A stretch of 64,000 bases of DNA from Streptomyces sp. NBC_00091 (GCF_026343185.1 NZ_JAPEMA010000001.1:5580001-5644000); one strand, 5' to 3'; shown: positions 41,929-50,859, numbered from the stretch's first letter. Notes: generated from the sequence alone by a model not told the origin. A program made the numbers and translations.

Positions 41929-43554
41929 ATGAGCAGCAGTGTCACCCGCGCCGCCGAGAGCGAGCCCTCGCAGCCCGCCGGACGAGCCGTAGCGGGCTCC
42001 CCGTCCGATGCCGCCGCCTCCCCCCGACCGGAGGAGCGGAAGGCCGCCTGGCTGGTACGGGCCGCCCTGGCCGGCCTCGCCGGGGTGCTGCTCTACCTCA
42101 GCTTCCCGCCCCGCCCCCTGTGGTGGCTGGCCCCCTTCGCCCTCGCCCTGCTGGCCGGCTGCCTGCGCGGCCGCCGCGCCCGGGCCGGCTTCGGCCTCGG
42201 CTTCCTCTTCGGGCTCGGCTACCTGCTGCCGCTCCTCGTCTGGACCAGCGAGGGCGTCGGCCCGGTCCCGTGGATCGCCCTCGTCGCCCTCGAAGCCCTC
42301 CTCATCGGCCTGGCCGGCCTCGGCATCGCCCTCGTCAGCCGGCTGCCCGCCTGGCCGCTGTGGGCCGCCGCCGTCTGGGTCGCGGACGAGGCCCTGCGCG
42401 CCCGGGCCCCCTTCGGCGGCTTCTCCTGGGGCAAGCTCGCCTTCGGGCAGGCCGACGGGGTCTTCACCCCGCTCGCCGCCGTCGGCGGCACCCCGCTGCT
42501 CTCCTTCGCCGTCGCCCTGTGCGGCTTCGGCCTGTACGAGACCCTGCGCATCGCCCGCCGCCACCCCCGCCGCAGCGCCGCCGCCCTCGCCGCGCTCACC
42601 GTCGCCGCCCCGATCGGCGCTGCCCTCGCGGCCCGCCCGCTGGTCTCCGGCGCCGCCGAGGACGGCACGGCCGTGGCCGCCGTCATCCAGGGCAACGTGC
42701 CGCGCGCCGGATTCGACTTCAACGCCCAGCGCCGCCAGGTCCTCGACAACCACGCGAACCGCACGATCCAGCTCGCCGACGACGTCAGGGCCGGCCGCGT
42801 TCCGAAGCCGGACTTCGTGCTCTGGCCGGAGAACTCCTCCGACATCGACCCGTACACCCAGCCCGACGCCTACGCCGTCATCGATAACGCGGTCAAGGCC
42901 ATCGGCGTACCCGTCGCGATCGGCTCCGTACTGGCCCCCGAGACCGGGCCGCTGCGCAACACGATGATCCTGTGGGACCCGGTCAAGGGCCCCACCGACA
43001 CCTACGACAAGCGCAAGATCCAGCCCTTCGGCGAGCGCATCCCGATGCGCTCCTTCGTCCGGCTCTTCAGCTCCGACGTCGACCGGGTCCGCCGCGACTT
43101 CGGCCCCGGCAAGGAGCCCGGGGTCTTCGACATGACGGGCACCGGCGTCGGCATGGTCACCTGCTACGAGGCCGCCTTCGACGACGCCGTCCGCTCCACC
43201 GTCCGGGCCGGCGCCCAGGTCATCGCCGTGCCCAGCAACAACGCCACCTTCGGCCGGACCGAGATGACCTACCAGCAGCTGGCCATGGACCGGATCCGCG
43301 CGGTCGAGCACAGCCGGACCGTCCTGGTCCCCGTCACCAGCGGGGTCAGCGCGGTCATCCAGCCCGACGGACGGGTCACGCAGCAGACGAAGATGTTCAC
43401 CGCCGACGCCCTCGTCACCGAGATCCCGCTGCGCTCCACGCAGACCCCGGCCACCCGGCTGGGCCCGCTGCCGGAGTACGCGCTGCTCCTGGTCGCCGCC
43501 GGCGGGCTCGGGGCGGCGGCGACCCGCCGCATTCGCGCCCGGCGGGCCGCATGA
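41929..43554 (+). CDS. lnt: Apolipoprotein N-acyltransferase
   Basis: A 541-residue Lnt. After a Ser/Ala-rich N-terminal tail of about 38 residues there are six or so membrane helices up to residue 250, then a nitrilase-fold domain with the catalytic triad Glu301 (LWPENSSD), Lys361 (TYDKRKIQPFGE) and Cys412 (VTCYEAAF). A final hydrophobic segment EYALLLVAAGGLGAA precedes the RRIRARRAA tail. It N-acylates lipoproteins at the outer face of the membrane. TACACT lies seven bases before the ATG (leaderless pattern). No ppm1-type polyprenol mannose synthase follows, unlike the fused or adjacent arrangement in mycobacteria. Confidence 0.93.
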   Translation: MSSSVTRAAESEPSQPAGRAVAGSPSDAAASPRPEERKAAWLVRAALAGLAGVLLYLSFPPRPLWWLAPFALALLAGCLRGRRARAGFGLGFLFGLGYLLPLLVWTSEGVGPVPWIALVALEALLIGLAGLGIALVSRLPAWPLWAAAVWVADEALRARAPFGGFSWGKLAFGQADGVFTPLAAVGGTPLLSFAVALCGFGLYETLRIARRHPRRSAAALAALTVAAPIGAALAARPLVSGAAEDGTAVAAVIQGNVPRAGFDFNAQRRQVLDNHANRTIQLADDVRAGRVPKPDFVLWPENSSDIDPYTQPDAYAVIDNAVKAIGVPVAIGSVLAPETGPLRNTMILWDPVKGPTDTYDKRKIQPFGERIPMRSFVRLFSSDVDRVRRDFGPGKEPGVFDMTGTGVGMVTCYEAAFDDAVRSTVRAGAQVIAVPSNNATFGRTEMTYQQLAMDRIRAVEHSRTVLVPVTSGVSAVIQPDGRVTQQTKMFTADALVTEIPLRSTQTPATRLGPLPEYALLLVAAGGLGAAATRRIRARRAA

Positions 43555-43591
43555 CGACGGTGGCCGCTGCGCGGCCCCGTAGGGTCGGCGC

Positions 43592-44079
43592 ATGACCACA
43601 CCCGAGTTCATCCGCGCGATCAGGACGAGCGGCGCGGGGCACCGGCTGCTCCTGCTGCCCGGTGTCACCCCGTGGTCGTCGACGACCGGGGCCGGGTGCT
43701 GCTCGGGCGCCGGGCCGACACCGGCCGCTGGTCGGTGATCGGCGGGATAGCCGAGCCGGGGGAGCAGCCCGCCGAGACGGCGGTGCGCGAGGTGTACGAG
43801 GAGACGGCCGTGCGGTGCCTCCCCGAGCGGGTGGTCCTCGTCCAGATGCTCGAACCGGTGACGTACCCGAACGGCGACGTCTGCCAGTTCCAGGACATCA
43901 CCTTCCGCTGCCGCGCCACCGGCGGCGAGGCCCGGGCCGCCGACGGGGAGCTGCTGGAGGTGGCCTGGTTCGCGCCGGACGCCCTGCCGCCGCTGGAGCC
44001 CTTCGCCCTGGACCGCGTACGCCGCTCCCTGCGCGAGGACCCGACCTGGTTCGAAGCGCCCACCGGGACCGGGCAGTAG
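43592..44079 (+). CDS. Nudix hydrolase with an apparent single-base frameshift near its N terminus
   Basis: The Nudix domain reads cleanly from about 43672 to the stop at 44077-44079 with a complete box GGIAEPGEQP...REVYEETAV. Upstream, ATG 43592 opens a frame encoding MTTPEFIRAIRTSG...LLLPGVT, the normal N terminus of this family, but in the other register. The two join at 43667-43672, where ACC CC GTG has one base fewer than needed (ACC GCC GTG expected). Either the gene is broken, the sequence has a deletion error, or translation restarts at GTG 43672 giving 135 residues. It would hydrolyse a nucleoside diphosphate-linked compound. It lies directly downstream of lnt. Confidence 0.7.
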
Positions 44080-44091
44080 CCCGCAGGGAGC

Positions 44092-44862
44092 TCAGCCCGC
44101 CGCCCGGCGGTAGAGCTCCTGCGCCGGAGCGCCCATGACCGCGCTGTAGGAGACCTCCGGGACCGTGCCGCCGCCCTCGTGGCCGCCGAGCACCCCGGCC
44201 AGCGCCCCGTCCACCAGCCAGGGGCTGCCGCTGGTGCCACCGCTGAGGGCGGGGCAGCCGATCCGGCGCTGGGTCGCGGAGAACAGGCTCGTCGTGTTGG
44301 CGCAGCGCAGCGGGGCGTCCAGGGTGCTCGGGTAGCCGAGGACGGTCACCGTCACGTCCCGCGGCTGCCCGGCGGCCACCGGGAAGCCGCCGACGACGTC
44401 CTCGACGGCCCGGGTCCGGCTCCCGTCGGCCGGCTCGACCGTCGCGAAGGCGATGTCCTCGTCGGGGTCCTCGCCCCGCGTCCAGCCCGGGGCCGTGTAC
44501 ACACCGGTCAGCCGCCACAGCCCGTACGGGGCCTCGCCGTCCCGGTAGCCCGGGGCGAAGACGGTGGTGTCCGGATGCCCGAGACAGTGCGCGGCGGTGG
44601 CGATCACGTCCCGGCCGGCGCTGTGCACCACGGAGGCGGTGCAGAAGTGCCCGCCGCCCGTCCCGCCCGCGAACAGCGCGCCCACCCGGGCGGAGGTGGC
44701 ATCGGGCTGGGCCCGCACGGTGACGCCGAGCGGGGGCGCCGCCTCGGCTTCGGGGAGGTCCAGGCCCAGCAGGGCGGCCATCGAGGTCAGCGCGAGCAGG
44801 ATCCGCGCCGCCCGCCGGGCGCGGGGACGACCGGCCTGCCGGGGGAGGGTGCGAGGGATCAT
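44092..44862 (-). CDS. Secreted trypsin-like serine protease
   Basis: A 256-residue exported protease. A basic N region (RTLPRQAGRPRARRAA) followed by ILLALTSMAALLGLDLPEAEA forms the signal peptide. The triad is His in IATAAHCLG, Asp in PDEDIAFATVE and Ser in SGGTSGSPWLV; four cysteines suggest two disulfides. The chymotrypsin-fold family (S1) is clear. The start at ATG 44862 has only a G-rich stretch upstream. The TRYPCO1 protein at 19 kb is too far away to be a proven partner. Confidence 0.9.
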   Translation of the reverse strand: MIPRTLPRQAGRPRARRAARILLALTSMAALLGLDLPEAEAAPPLGVTVRAQPDATSARVGALFAGGTGGGHFCTASVVHSAGRDVIATAAHCLGHPDTTVFAPGYRDGEAPYGLWRLTGVYTAPGWTRGEDPDEDIAFATVEPADGSRTRAVEDVVGGFPVAAGQPRDVTVTVLGYPSTLDAPLRCANTTSLFSATQRRIGCPALSGGTSGSPWLVDGALAGVLGGHEGGGTVPEVSYSAVMGAPAQELYRRAAG

Positions 44863-45071
44863 GCCCCCGAGCCTCCCCGGCGAAACTGTGACCGGAGCCC
44901 CGTACTCCGTATGAATCCGCTGTGAATCGGAACAGCGGCAGCGCAGGGCCGCGCCGGTCTATGGACGCCGCGGACGGTTTCCGGACCGGCTGTTGTGCAC
45001 CGCGGAGCGTGATCGCCGGGCCCGCCCGCGCCTAGCCTCGCCGCAGGAGCACGAACGAGGGGCGGTACCGA

Positions 45072-46361
45072 GTGAACTGGCTCATCCACGACTACCGCGA
45101 GAGCGATCTCGCGGCGGTGGTCCATCTGATAGACACCACGGCCGAACTGGGCCAGGAGTCCGTCTTCTCGCTCGCCGAGTGCATCAGCGCCCTCACCGAC
45201 CGGCAGCCCTGCGTGGTCGCCGTCCACCAGGGCGTCCCCATCGGCGCGGCCCTCGCCTGCGTGACGGGGGAGCGGGCCTGGGTGATGCGGATCGCGATCG
45301 CCGCCGGATGGCGCGGCCGGGGACTGGCCAGCGCCCTGCTCGTCGAGCTGGAGCGGCGCCTGATCGCCGCCCGCGTCGGCCGGATCGCCTACGTCCTGCC
45401 CGAGGAGGACCTGCTCGGCGAGGGCCTCCTCAACGCCGGCTACACCCGGCAGCCCGCCGTCGCCTACTTCGAGAAGACCGAGCCCCTGCACGGACCGGCG
45501 GCCGGACTCCTCGACGACCTCGGCGGCCGTTTCCTGCCCAACGACCTGTGGGCCAAGGTCGCCGGCATGGAGAAGGAGAAGGACCTCATCGAGCGGCGCG
45601 TGGTGCTCCCGCTCGCCGAGCCGGAGCGGGCCGCCTCGCACGGAGTGCGGCCGCCGCGCGCGATCACCCTTTTCGGGCCGCCCGGCACCGGCAAGACCAC
45701 CTTCGCCCGGGCCATCGCCTCCCGGCTGGGCTGGCCCTTCGTGGAGCTCCTGCCCTCCCGCCTCGCCGACGAGGGGAACCTGGCCGCCGCGCTGCGCGAC
45801 GCCTTCGCCCGGATCGCCGAGCTGGAGCGGGTCCTCGTCTTCATCGACGAGGTCGAGGAGATCGCCCCCGTGCGCACCGAGCCCGCGCAGCCCGGCGGCA
45901 TCCACGGGGTGACGAACGAGCTGCTCAAGCTGATCCCCGGCTTCCGGGAGGGCGACGAGCGGCTGCTGGTCTGCGCGACCAACTCCATCCGCTCCCTCGA
46001 CCCGGCCTTCCTGCGGCCCGGCCGCTTCGACTACCTGATCCCCATCGGCACCCCGGACGCCGGCGCGCGCGCCGCGATCTGGTCGCGCTACACGGCCGGG
46101 CGGGCGGACGTGGACGTGGCGGCGCTGGTGGCGGCCACCGAGCTGTTCACCCCGGCCGACATCGAGCACGCCGCGCGGATCGCGGCGCAGGTCTCCTTCG
46201 AACGGGACCTGGAGGCGGTGGGCGCGCGGGGCGCGGCGGCCGCGCAGCTCGGGGCGTCCACGGCGGACTACCTGGAGGCCGTGGCCCAGTGCAGGCCGAC
46301 GGTGACCCCGGCGATGACCGGGGAGTTCCAGGCCGACATCACCGCGCACGCGCGGTTCTAG
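45072..46361 (+). CDS. GNAT acetyltransferase fused to an AAA+ ATPase
   Basis: A 429-residue protein. Residues 1-140 are a GNAT domain (IHDYRESDLAAVVHLI start, MRIAIAAGWRGRGLASALL with the acetyl-CoA loop Rx2GxG/A). Residues 150-429 are an AAA+ domain with Walker A FGPPGTGKTTFA at about 201, Walker B VLVFIDEVEEIAP near 257, sensor-1 ATNSIRSLDP and arginine finger FLRPGRFDYLI, so it belongs to the FtsH/Cdc48-like clade. GTG 45072 follows GAGGGG. An ATP-driven machine carrying its own acetyltransferase is unusual; its target is unknown. A perfect terminator hairpin follows. Confidence 0.88.
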   Translation: MNWLIHDYRESDLAAVVHLIDTTAELGQESVFSLAECISALTDRQPCVVAVHQGVPIGAALACVTGERAWVMRIAIAAGWRGRGLASALLVELERRLIAARVGRIAYVLPEEDLLGEGLLNAGYTRQPAVAYFEKTEPLHGPAAGLLDDLGGRFLPNDLWAKVAGMEKEKDLIERRVVLPLAEPERAASHGVRPPRAITLFGPPGTGKTTFARAIASRLGWPFVELLPSRLADEGNLAAALRDAFARIAELERVLVFIDEVEEIAPVRTEPAQPGGIHGVTNELLKLIPGFREGDERLLVCATNSIRSLDPAFLRPGRFDYLIPIGTPDAGARAAIWSRYTAGRADVDVAALVAATELFTPADIEHAARIAAQVSFERDLEAVGARGAAAAQLGASTADYLEAVAQCRPTVTPAMTGEFQADITAHARF

Positions 46362-46402
46362 GCTCCGTCCCCCGGTTGCGGCGGGGGACGGGAACGCGAA
46401 AC

Positions 46403-46436
46403 GGCCCGCAGCCGCTCCCCAAAGCGGCTGCGGGCC
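46403..46436 (+). terminator. Hairpin after the GNAT-AAA gene
   Basis: Perfect 14-base arms GGCCCGCAGCCGCT and its complement (46403-46416, 46423-46436) with a six-base loop, about 40 bases past the stop. The remaining gap to 46642 contains only a weak 7-bp hairpin at 46522-46542. Confidence 0.85.
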
Positions 46437-46642
46437 TCCCGCGCGGACTCGGCATCCGTGCGGGACGGCCACGCTCCGGTTGGGGGTGTCGCCGGCTGGA
46501 ACGTGATGCGCAGGGGTGCCTGAGGGCGTCCTGCACGCCCTCGTCAACGTCTTCGAGTCAACCAGCGGGGCGGGTGTCCGGGCTTCGGCCGGACGGCCAC
46601 ATCCGCCCCGGCCGGAAGGACCACGCCGGCCGCGCCGCCCTG

Positions 46643-47260
46643 CTACCGGGGGCAGCGGTACGTGAACTCCGCCGCCGCCGTGCGCCGCACGGGCGAGAGC
46701 AGCTCGACCTCGGCCCGCGCCGGGTAGCTGCCCGTGCCCTGGAAGGTCCACAGCAGGTGCAGCGTGGCCTCCCCGCGCCCGCTGGGCACCCGCTCCGTGA
46801 GCTGCTCCGACCGGGTGCCGTCGCTGCGGATCCAGCGGTAGGTGAGGATCCCCGGGCGCCCGTTGGTGCGTACGACGGCCACCACATCGGCCGCCGCGTC
46901 ACAGCCGGGGCCCCGCGGGTCGGTGGCCACCGACAGCTCCCGCACCTCGATGCCGGGCCCGAACCGCTGCCAGCCCAGGTACCCGAGGACCGCGGCCAGC
47001 ACCACGGCGGCCAGGGTGTAGCGCCGCCAGCCGCCGCCCGCGCGCCGCGCGGCCGGCGCGGACCCGGGCGGCCCGGGCAGCACGGGGAACGGCGGGGGCA
47101 TGGCCGCCGTCACCCCCGGCCCGAACCGCAGCACGGACCCCTCGACCCGGTCGGGCGCCGCGTCCGCCGGCGGCGGCGGGCCGCTGAACCAGTGGCTGCC
47201 GAGCACGGTGGCGCTGTACTCGTCCTCGTCGGGGCCCTGCGGGGCGCGCGGATCGCTCAT
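46643..47260 (-). CDS. Single-pass membrane protein coupled to a Ser/Thr kinase gene
   Basis: A 205-residue protein. An acidic/Pro-rich cytosolic part, a basic stop-transfer (RRAGGGWRRY) and one membrane helix (TLAAVVLAAVLGYLGW) at about residues 80-96 are followed by an external domain of about 105 residues with two cysteines (RGPGCDAAAD, TYRCPR) and an Ig-like beta pattern (GILTYRWIRSDGT, ATLHLLWTFQG). The C-terminal domain resembles that of the upstream kinase. Its ATG overlaps the kinase stop as ATGA, so the two are translated together. Probably a partner or sensor of the kinase; no characterised relative is known to me. Confidence 0.75.
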   Translation of the reverse strand: MSDPRAPQGPDEDEYSATVLGSHWFSGPPPPADAAPDRVEGSVLRFGPGVTAAMPPPFPVLPGPPGSAPAARRAGGGWRRYTLAAVVLAAVLGYLGWQRFGPGIEVRELSVATDPRGPGCDAAADVVAVVRTNGRPGILTYRWIRSDGTRSEQLTERVPSGRGEATLHLLWTFQGTGSYPARAEVELLSPVRRTAAAEFTYRCPR

Positions 47261-48873
47261 CGCGGGGGCTCCTGGGTCTGCTGGGTCTGGCAGCGGTACA
47301 GCAGGGTGGAGGCGGAGGCCGAACCGCTCGCCGCGGCCGGATTGGTCGTGACCCGGACCCCGCCGTAGCAGCCGTGGCCCCGGCTGAAGAGGTGGGCCTG
47401 GGTCACGGAGGCTCCGGAGCCGGCCTGGACGACGACGGTGTCGGTGCCGTCGGGAACGGAGTAGGCCCCCTGCGTGCTGCCGAGGAACCACTCCAGTACG
47501 ACGGTCACCGGCCCGCTCCCCTGGGCCGCCACCGAGACGGTGGCCTCGCCCCGGTAGACCCCGGGCTTGAGCGAGACGCCGATCTTGGTCACCCGCAGCG
47601 TGGGGGAGGGCGTCGGGGTCGGGGAGTGGCTCACCGTCGGCTTGGGCGTCGGGCTCGGCCAAGGGCTCGCGCTCACCGAATGCGAAGGCGTCGGTGTCGG
47701 TGTCGGGGACGGCGAGGGTGAGGCCGACGGGGACGCCGAGGGGCTCGCGGTCGGCGAGGGGGAGGCGGAGGCGGACGGTCCGGGCGCGGGCGACGCGGAC
47801 CCCGGCGGGGCCGCGCTCGTGGTGGCGAAGGTGCTGAGCGCCGAGGCCGCGGGCGGGGTGCCGCCGGCGGCGTCCGTGGTCAGCACCAGCACCGCCCCCA
47901 GCACCAGCGCCAGGCCCGTCGCGAGCCAGCCGCCGCGCCCGGGGGCCCAGCCGCCGCCGACGGAGGTCGTGGCCACCGCCGTGGTGCCCGCCGCCGCGGC
48001 CCCCGCCGAGGGGAACAGCAGCGGCAGCAGCGCCGCCAGCGCGGCGAGCTTGCGCTGCCCGCGCTCCTCCCAGTGCGGCCCGTAGGCCGCCAGCGCCACC
48101 GCCTCCAGCTCCGCCACGAAGGCCTCGGCGTTCTCCGGCCGCTGCTCCGGCCGCTTGGCCAGACCCCGCCGGATCAGCGGGCGTACCGGCTCGGGGGCCT
48201 CGGTCTCCGGCACCGGGGCCTCGATGTGCTGGACGGCGAGCTCCGCGAAGTTCGCCCCGTCGTAGGGCTTGCGGCCGGTCAGGAACTCGAAGAAGGTCGC
48301 GGTGGCCGCGTACACGTCGGCCGTCGGCGAGGCCGGCTGCCCCTGCCACTGCTCGGGGGCCATGTAGGCGGGGGTGCCCGCCACCCCGGGGGTGGTGCCA
48401 CGGCCCGCCGCGATCCCGAAGTCCACCAGCTTGGAGGAGCCGTCGGGCGCCACCAGGACGTTCTCCGGCTTGTAGTCCCGGTGGACGACACCGGCCCGGT
48501 GGGCCGCGGCCAGCCCGAGCAGAGAGCCCTTCAGCACCACCAGCGCGGCCTCGGCACCGGCCGGGCCCTGCTCCCTCAGCAGCGCGCGCAGGGAGATCCC
48601 GTCGACCAGCTCCATCACGATCGCGGCGCCGCCCGGCGCCTCCACGTACTCGTACAGGCGCACCACGTACGGCGATCCGAGCCCGCCGAGCAGCCGGGCC
48701 TCGGAGCGGAACTCCCGCACGAAGGCGGGGTCCTCGCGCATCCGGTCGCTGAGGTACTTCACCGCGACGGCCGTGCCCGTCCCGTCGTGGACCGCGAGCA
48801 CGACCCGGCCGCTGCCGCCCGCGCCGAGCTCACGGACCTCGGTGTAGCCGGGTACCGTCCAGCCGTTGCCCAT
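47257..48873 (-). CDS. Membrane Ser/Thr protein kinase (PASTA-less, Ig-like sensor)
   Basis: A 538-residue kinase. Residues 10-265 are an STPK domain with GAGGSGRVV (P-loop), VAVKYL (ATP lysine), catalytic loop HRDYKPEN (usually HRDLKPEN), VDFGIA and AYMAPEQW. A helix at about 315 (WLATGLALVLGAVLVLTT) anchors it. Then comes a Ser/Pro/Thr-rich stalk (SPSPTPTPTP repeats) and an external domain of about 110 residues with two cysteines. It is transcribed with the small membrane protein downstream (4-base overlap). It likely senses a wall or surface cue. The ATG 48873 has a poor ribosome site. Confidence 0.92.
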   Translation of the reverse strand: MGNGWTVPGYTEVRELGAGGSGRVVLAVHDGTGTAVAVKYLSDRMREDPAFVREFRSEARLLGGLGSPYVVRLYEYVEAPGGAAIVMELVDGISLRALLREQGPAGAEAALVVLKGSLLGLAAAHRAGVVHRDYKPENVLVAPDGSSKLVDFGIAAGRGTTPGVAGTPAYMAPEQWQGQPASPTADVYAATATFFEFLTGRKPYDGANFAELAVQHIEAPVPETEAPEPVRPLIRRGLAKRPEQRPENAEAFVAELEAVALAAYGPHWEERGQRKLAALAALLPLLFPSAGAAAAGTTAVATTSVGGGWAPGRGGWLATGLALVLGAVLVLTTDAAGGTPPAASALSTFATTSAAPPGSASPAPGPSASASPSPTASPSASPSASPSPSPTPTPTPSHSVSASPWPSPTPKPTVSHSPTPTPSPTLRVTKIGVSLKPGVYRGEATVSVAAQGSGPVTVVLEWFLGSTQGAYSVPDGTDTVVVQAGSGASVTQAHLFSRGHGCYGGVRVTTNPAAASGSASASTLLYRCQTQQTQEPPR

Positions 48874-49017
48874 CCTGCGCCCCCGTCCGTGGCGTCGCCG
48901 GCCCCCGGCGGGCCGGCCGGCCGGTCTCCCCGGCCGGCCGTCCGCCGGGCTGTCCCTCCCGGGGACGGCTTTTGCGCCACGGCCGGTTCCCGGCCCACGG
49001 CGTGTCCCGGAAGGTGG

Positions 49018-50274
49018 TCAGGCCGCGGCGGACACCGCGCCGATCATCGCGTGCAGCCGGTCGGCCGCGGCCCGCCCGAAGGCCGGGTCGTTGATGTGGG
49101 TGTCGTAGTCGTAGAGCCGGGCGGCGCTCCCCCTCAGCCCCTCGCGCAGCGCCGAGAACAGGGCCCCGTCCGCGCCCGGGTCGTGGTACGGACCGTCCGG
49201 CGCGCCGAGCGTGGACAGCCCGCGCAGCGGGACGCAGACCGCCGTCGGCCCGGTCGCCACGCGCAGTTTGGCGGCGACCCGGCGCCCGAGCTCCGCACAC
49301 TCGGACTCGGTCGTACGGATCACCGTGATCGAGGGGTTGTGGACGCGGACCCGCCGGTAGCGGGCCTGTTCGGGCAGGGTCTCCAGCGGCCCGAACTTCA
49401 CCATGTCCAGCGCTCCCAGGCTCACCACCTGCGGGATCCCGGCCCGCCCGGCGGCGGTGAGCCGGTCGGGGCCGGCGCTGAGGATGCCGCCGCACAGGTC
49501 GTCGGCGAGTTCGCTCAGGGTCAGGTCCAGCACCCCCGCGAAGACCCCCTGCCCGGCCAGGGTCTCCAGGGTGCGGCCGCCCGTACCGCTGACGTGGAAG
49601 ACCAGGACCTCGTAGCCCAGCTCGTCCAGCCGCTCCCGGGCCGCGTCCACGCCGATCGTGGTCACCCCCGCCATGCTCGCCGCGACCAGGGGCCGCGAGC
49701 CCGCGCCGAGCCGGGCCGGCCGGCTGCGGTCCAGCGCGGAGCGCGCGAAGCCCTTGGCCATCCCGGCGACGGCCTCGACGGCGTTGGCCAGCACCGGGGC
49801 CGAGATGCTGTTGATCCCGGCGATGTCCACCACGCTGTACATCATGGTGATGTCCGAGGAGCCGACGTACGGGGCCACGTCCCCGGACGCCATCGACGAG
49901 ACCATCACCTTCGGCACGCCCAGGGGCAGCGCCCGCATCGCCCGGGTCGCGATGGAGGTGCCCCCGCTGCCCCCGATCGCGAGCACGCCGTGCAGCCGGC
50001 CTTCGGCGTGCAGGCGTAACAGGGTGGCCTCGGCCCCCCGGGCCATCGTGGTCACGGCCGCACCCCGGTCGGCGGTCGCGCGCAGGTCCGACAGTTCTTC
50101 TCCGGCGGCCCGGGCCACCGCTTCGCGGGGCACGTCCGCGGGTACGCGGGGTTCTCCCATGATCCCCGTATCGACCATCACCACTTCGACGCCGGCGCGC
50201 AGCAGCCTCTCGCGCAGCCAGCCGTACTCGACACCCTTGGTGTCCAGGGTTCCCACCAGCACGACGTTCGTCAT
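49018..50274 (-). CDS. Tm-1-like ATP-binding domain (UPF0261) protein
   Basis: A 418-residue protein with both halves of the Tm-1-like fold. The N-terminal half has VVLVGTLDTKGVEYGWLRERL, VMVDTGIMGEPRV, and LAIGGSGGTSIATRAMRALPLG; the C-terminal half has AASMAGVTTIGVDAARERL and LVFHVSGTGGRTLE. The family includes tomato Tm-1, an inhibitor of tobamovirus RNA replication; the role of bacterial members is not established. On the minus strand TTGCCA (50310-50305), 18 bases, GACATT (50286-50281), then six bases lead to the ATG at 50274, a clear leaderless promoter. A GTG at 50289 is an alternative but lies inside the -10. Confidence 0.85.
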   Translation of the reverse strand: MTNVVLVGTLDTKGVEYGWLRERLLRAGVEVVMVDTGIMGEPRVPADVPREAVARAAGEELSDLRATADRGAAVTTMARGAEATLLRLHAEGRLHGVLAIGGSGGTSIATRAMRALPLGVPKVMVSSMASGDVAPYVGSSDITMMYSVVDIAGINSISAPVLANAVEAVAGMAKGFARSALDRSRPARLGAGSRPLVAASMAGVTTIGVDAARERLDELGYEVLVFHVSGTGGRTLETLAGQGVFAGVLDLTLSELADDLCGGILSAGPDRLTAAGRAGIPQVVSLGALDMVKFGPLETLPEQARYRRVRVHNPSITVIRTTESECAELGRRVAAKLRVATGPTAVCVPLRGLSTLGAPDGPYHDPGADGALFSALREGLRGSAARLYDYDTHINDPAFGRAAADRLHAMIGAVSAAA

Positions 50275-50280
50275 CTGTGC

Positions 50281-50310
50281 AATGTCCACGCAGGTGGGGT
50301 TTGTTGGCAA
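50281..50310 (-). promoter_or_regulatory. Leaderless promoter for the Tm-1-like gene
   Basis: TTGCCA, 18 bases, GACATT, then six bases to the ATG at 50274 on the minus strand. It is one of the best -35/-10 pairs in the window. Confidence 0.55.
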
Positions 50311-50322
50311 GTAAAGGTCGGG

Positions 50323-50817
50323 TCAATCGGCCAATAGGATCAGCAACCGGTCCAGAAATGGAATTTGACCGATCATCAGTTTTGTTCGCGCCGCCGGGGG
50401 AGCGAACCAGGCCACCCGGTCCAGCTCCGGGAACTCCCGCTCGGTCCCCGAGTGCGGGGGCCACTCCATCGTGAAGGTCCCCGGCACCGTCAGCGCGGGG
50501 TCGAGGTCCGCCTCCACCGCCCAGACGGTGACCAGCTTCCCGCTGCTCAGCCGCACCTCGCCCAGCGGCAGGTACTCGCCCTCCGGCGGTGGAACCCCCA
50601 GCTCCTCGGTGAACTCCCGGCGGGCCGCGTCCCGGGGCGCCTCGTCCGGCCCGTACTCGCCCTTGGGGATCGCCCAGCCCCCGGCGTCCCGCCCGGCCCA
50701 CAGCGGCCCGCCCATATGGCCGAGCAGCACCTCCACCCCGTGCTCCCCGGCCCGGCGGAACAGCAGCAGGCCGGCGCTCCGCCGGTACCTCTTCGCATCC
50801 GTCACGGGGCCATACAT
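50323..50817 (-). CDS. Nudix hydrolase
   Basis: A 164-residue Nudix protein with KRYRRSAGLLLFRR at the start and a box reading GEYGPDEAP...RREFTEELG, preceded by WAIPKGE. The bis(5'-nucleosyl)-tetraphosphatase/MutT-like family is suggested by the WAIPKG motif. It may sanitise nucleotide pools or cleave diadenosine polyphosphates. The ATG at 50817 is the longest start; the GTG at 50805 is also in frame. It lies upstream of the Tm-1-like gene on the same strand, just 48 bases away, but that gene has its own promoter. Confidence 0.87.
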   Translation of the reverse strand: MYGPVTDAKRYRRSAGLLLFRRAGEHGVEVLLGHMGGPLWAGRDAGGWAIPKGEYGPDEAPRDAARREFTEELGVPPPEGEYLPLGEVRLSSGKLVTVWAVEADLDPALTVPGTFTMEWPPHSGTEREFPELDRVAWFAPPAARTKLMIGQIPFLDRLLILLAD

Positions 50818-50859
50818 GCCCCGTCGGCCGGCCGCCCAGCGGTCGCCGGCCGTCGGTCG

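Noticed and set aside
41890..43668. A minus-strand open frame opposite lnt
   Set aside because: The plus frame contains the complete Lnt triad; the minus one has no recognisable motif.
46440..46642. A possible tRNA or small RNA in the gap after the GNAT-AAA gene
   Set aside because: A TTCGAGTC-like stretch is present but no acceptor, D or anticodon stems can be formed; only a weak 7-bp hairpin remains.
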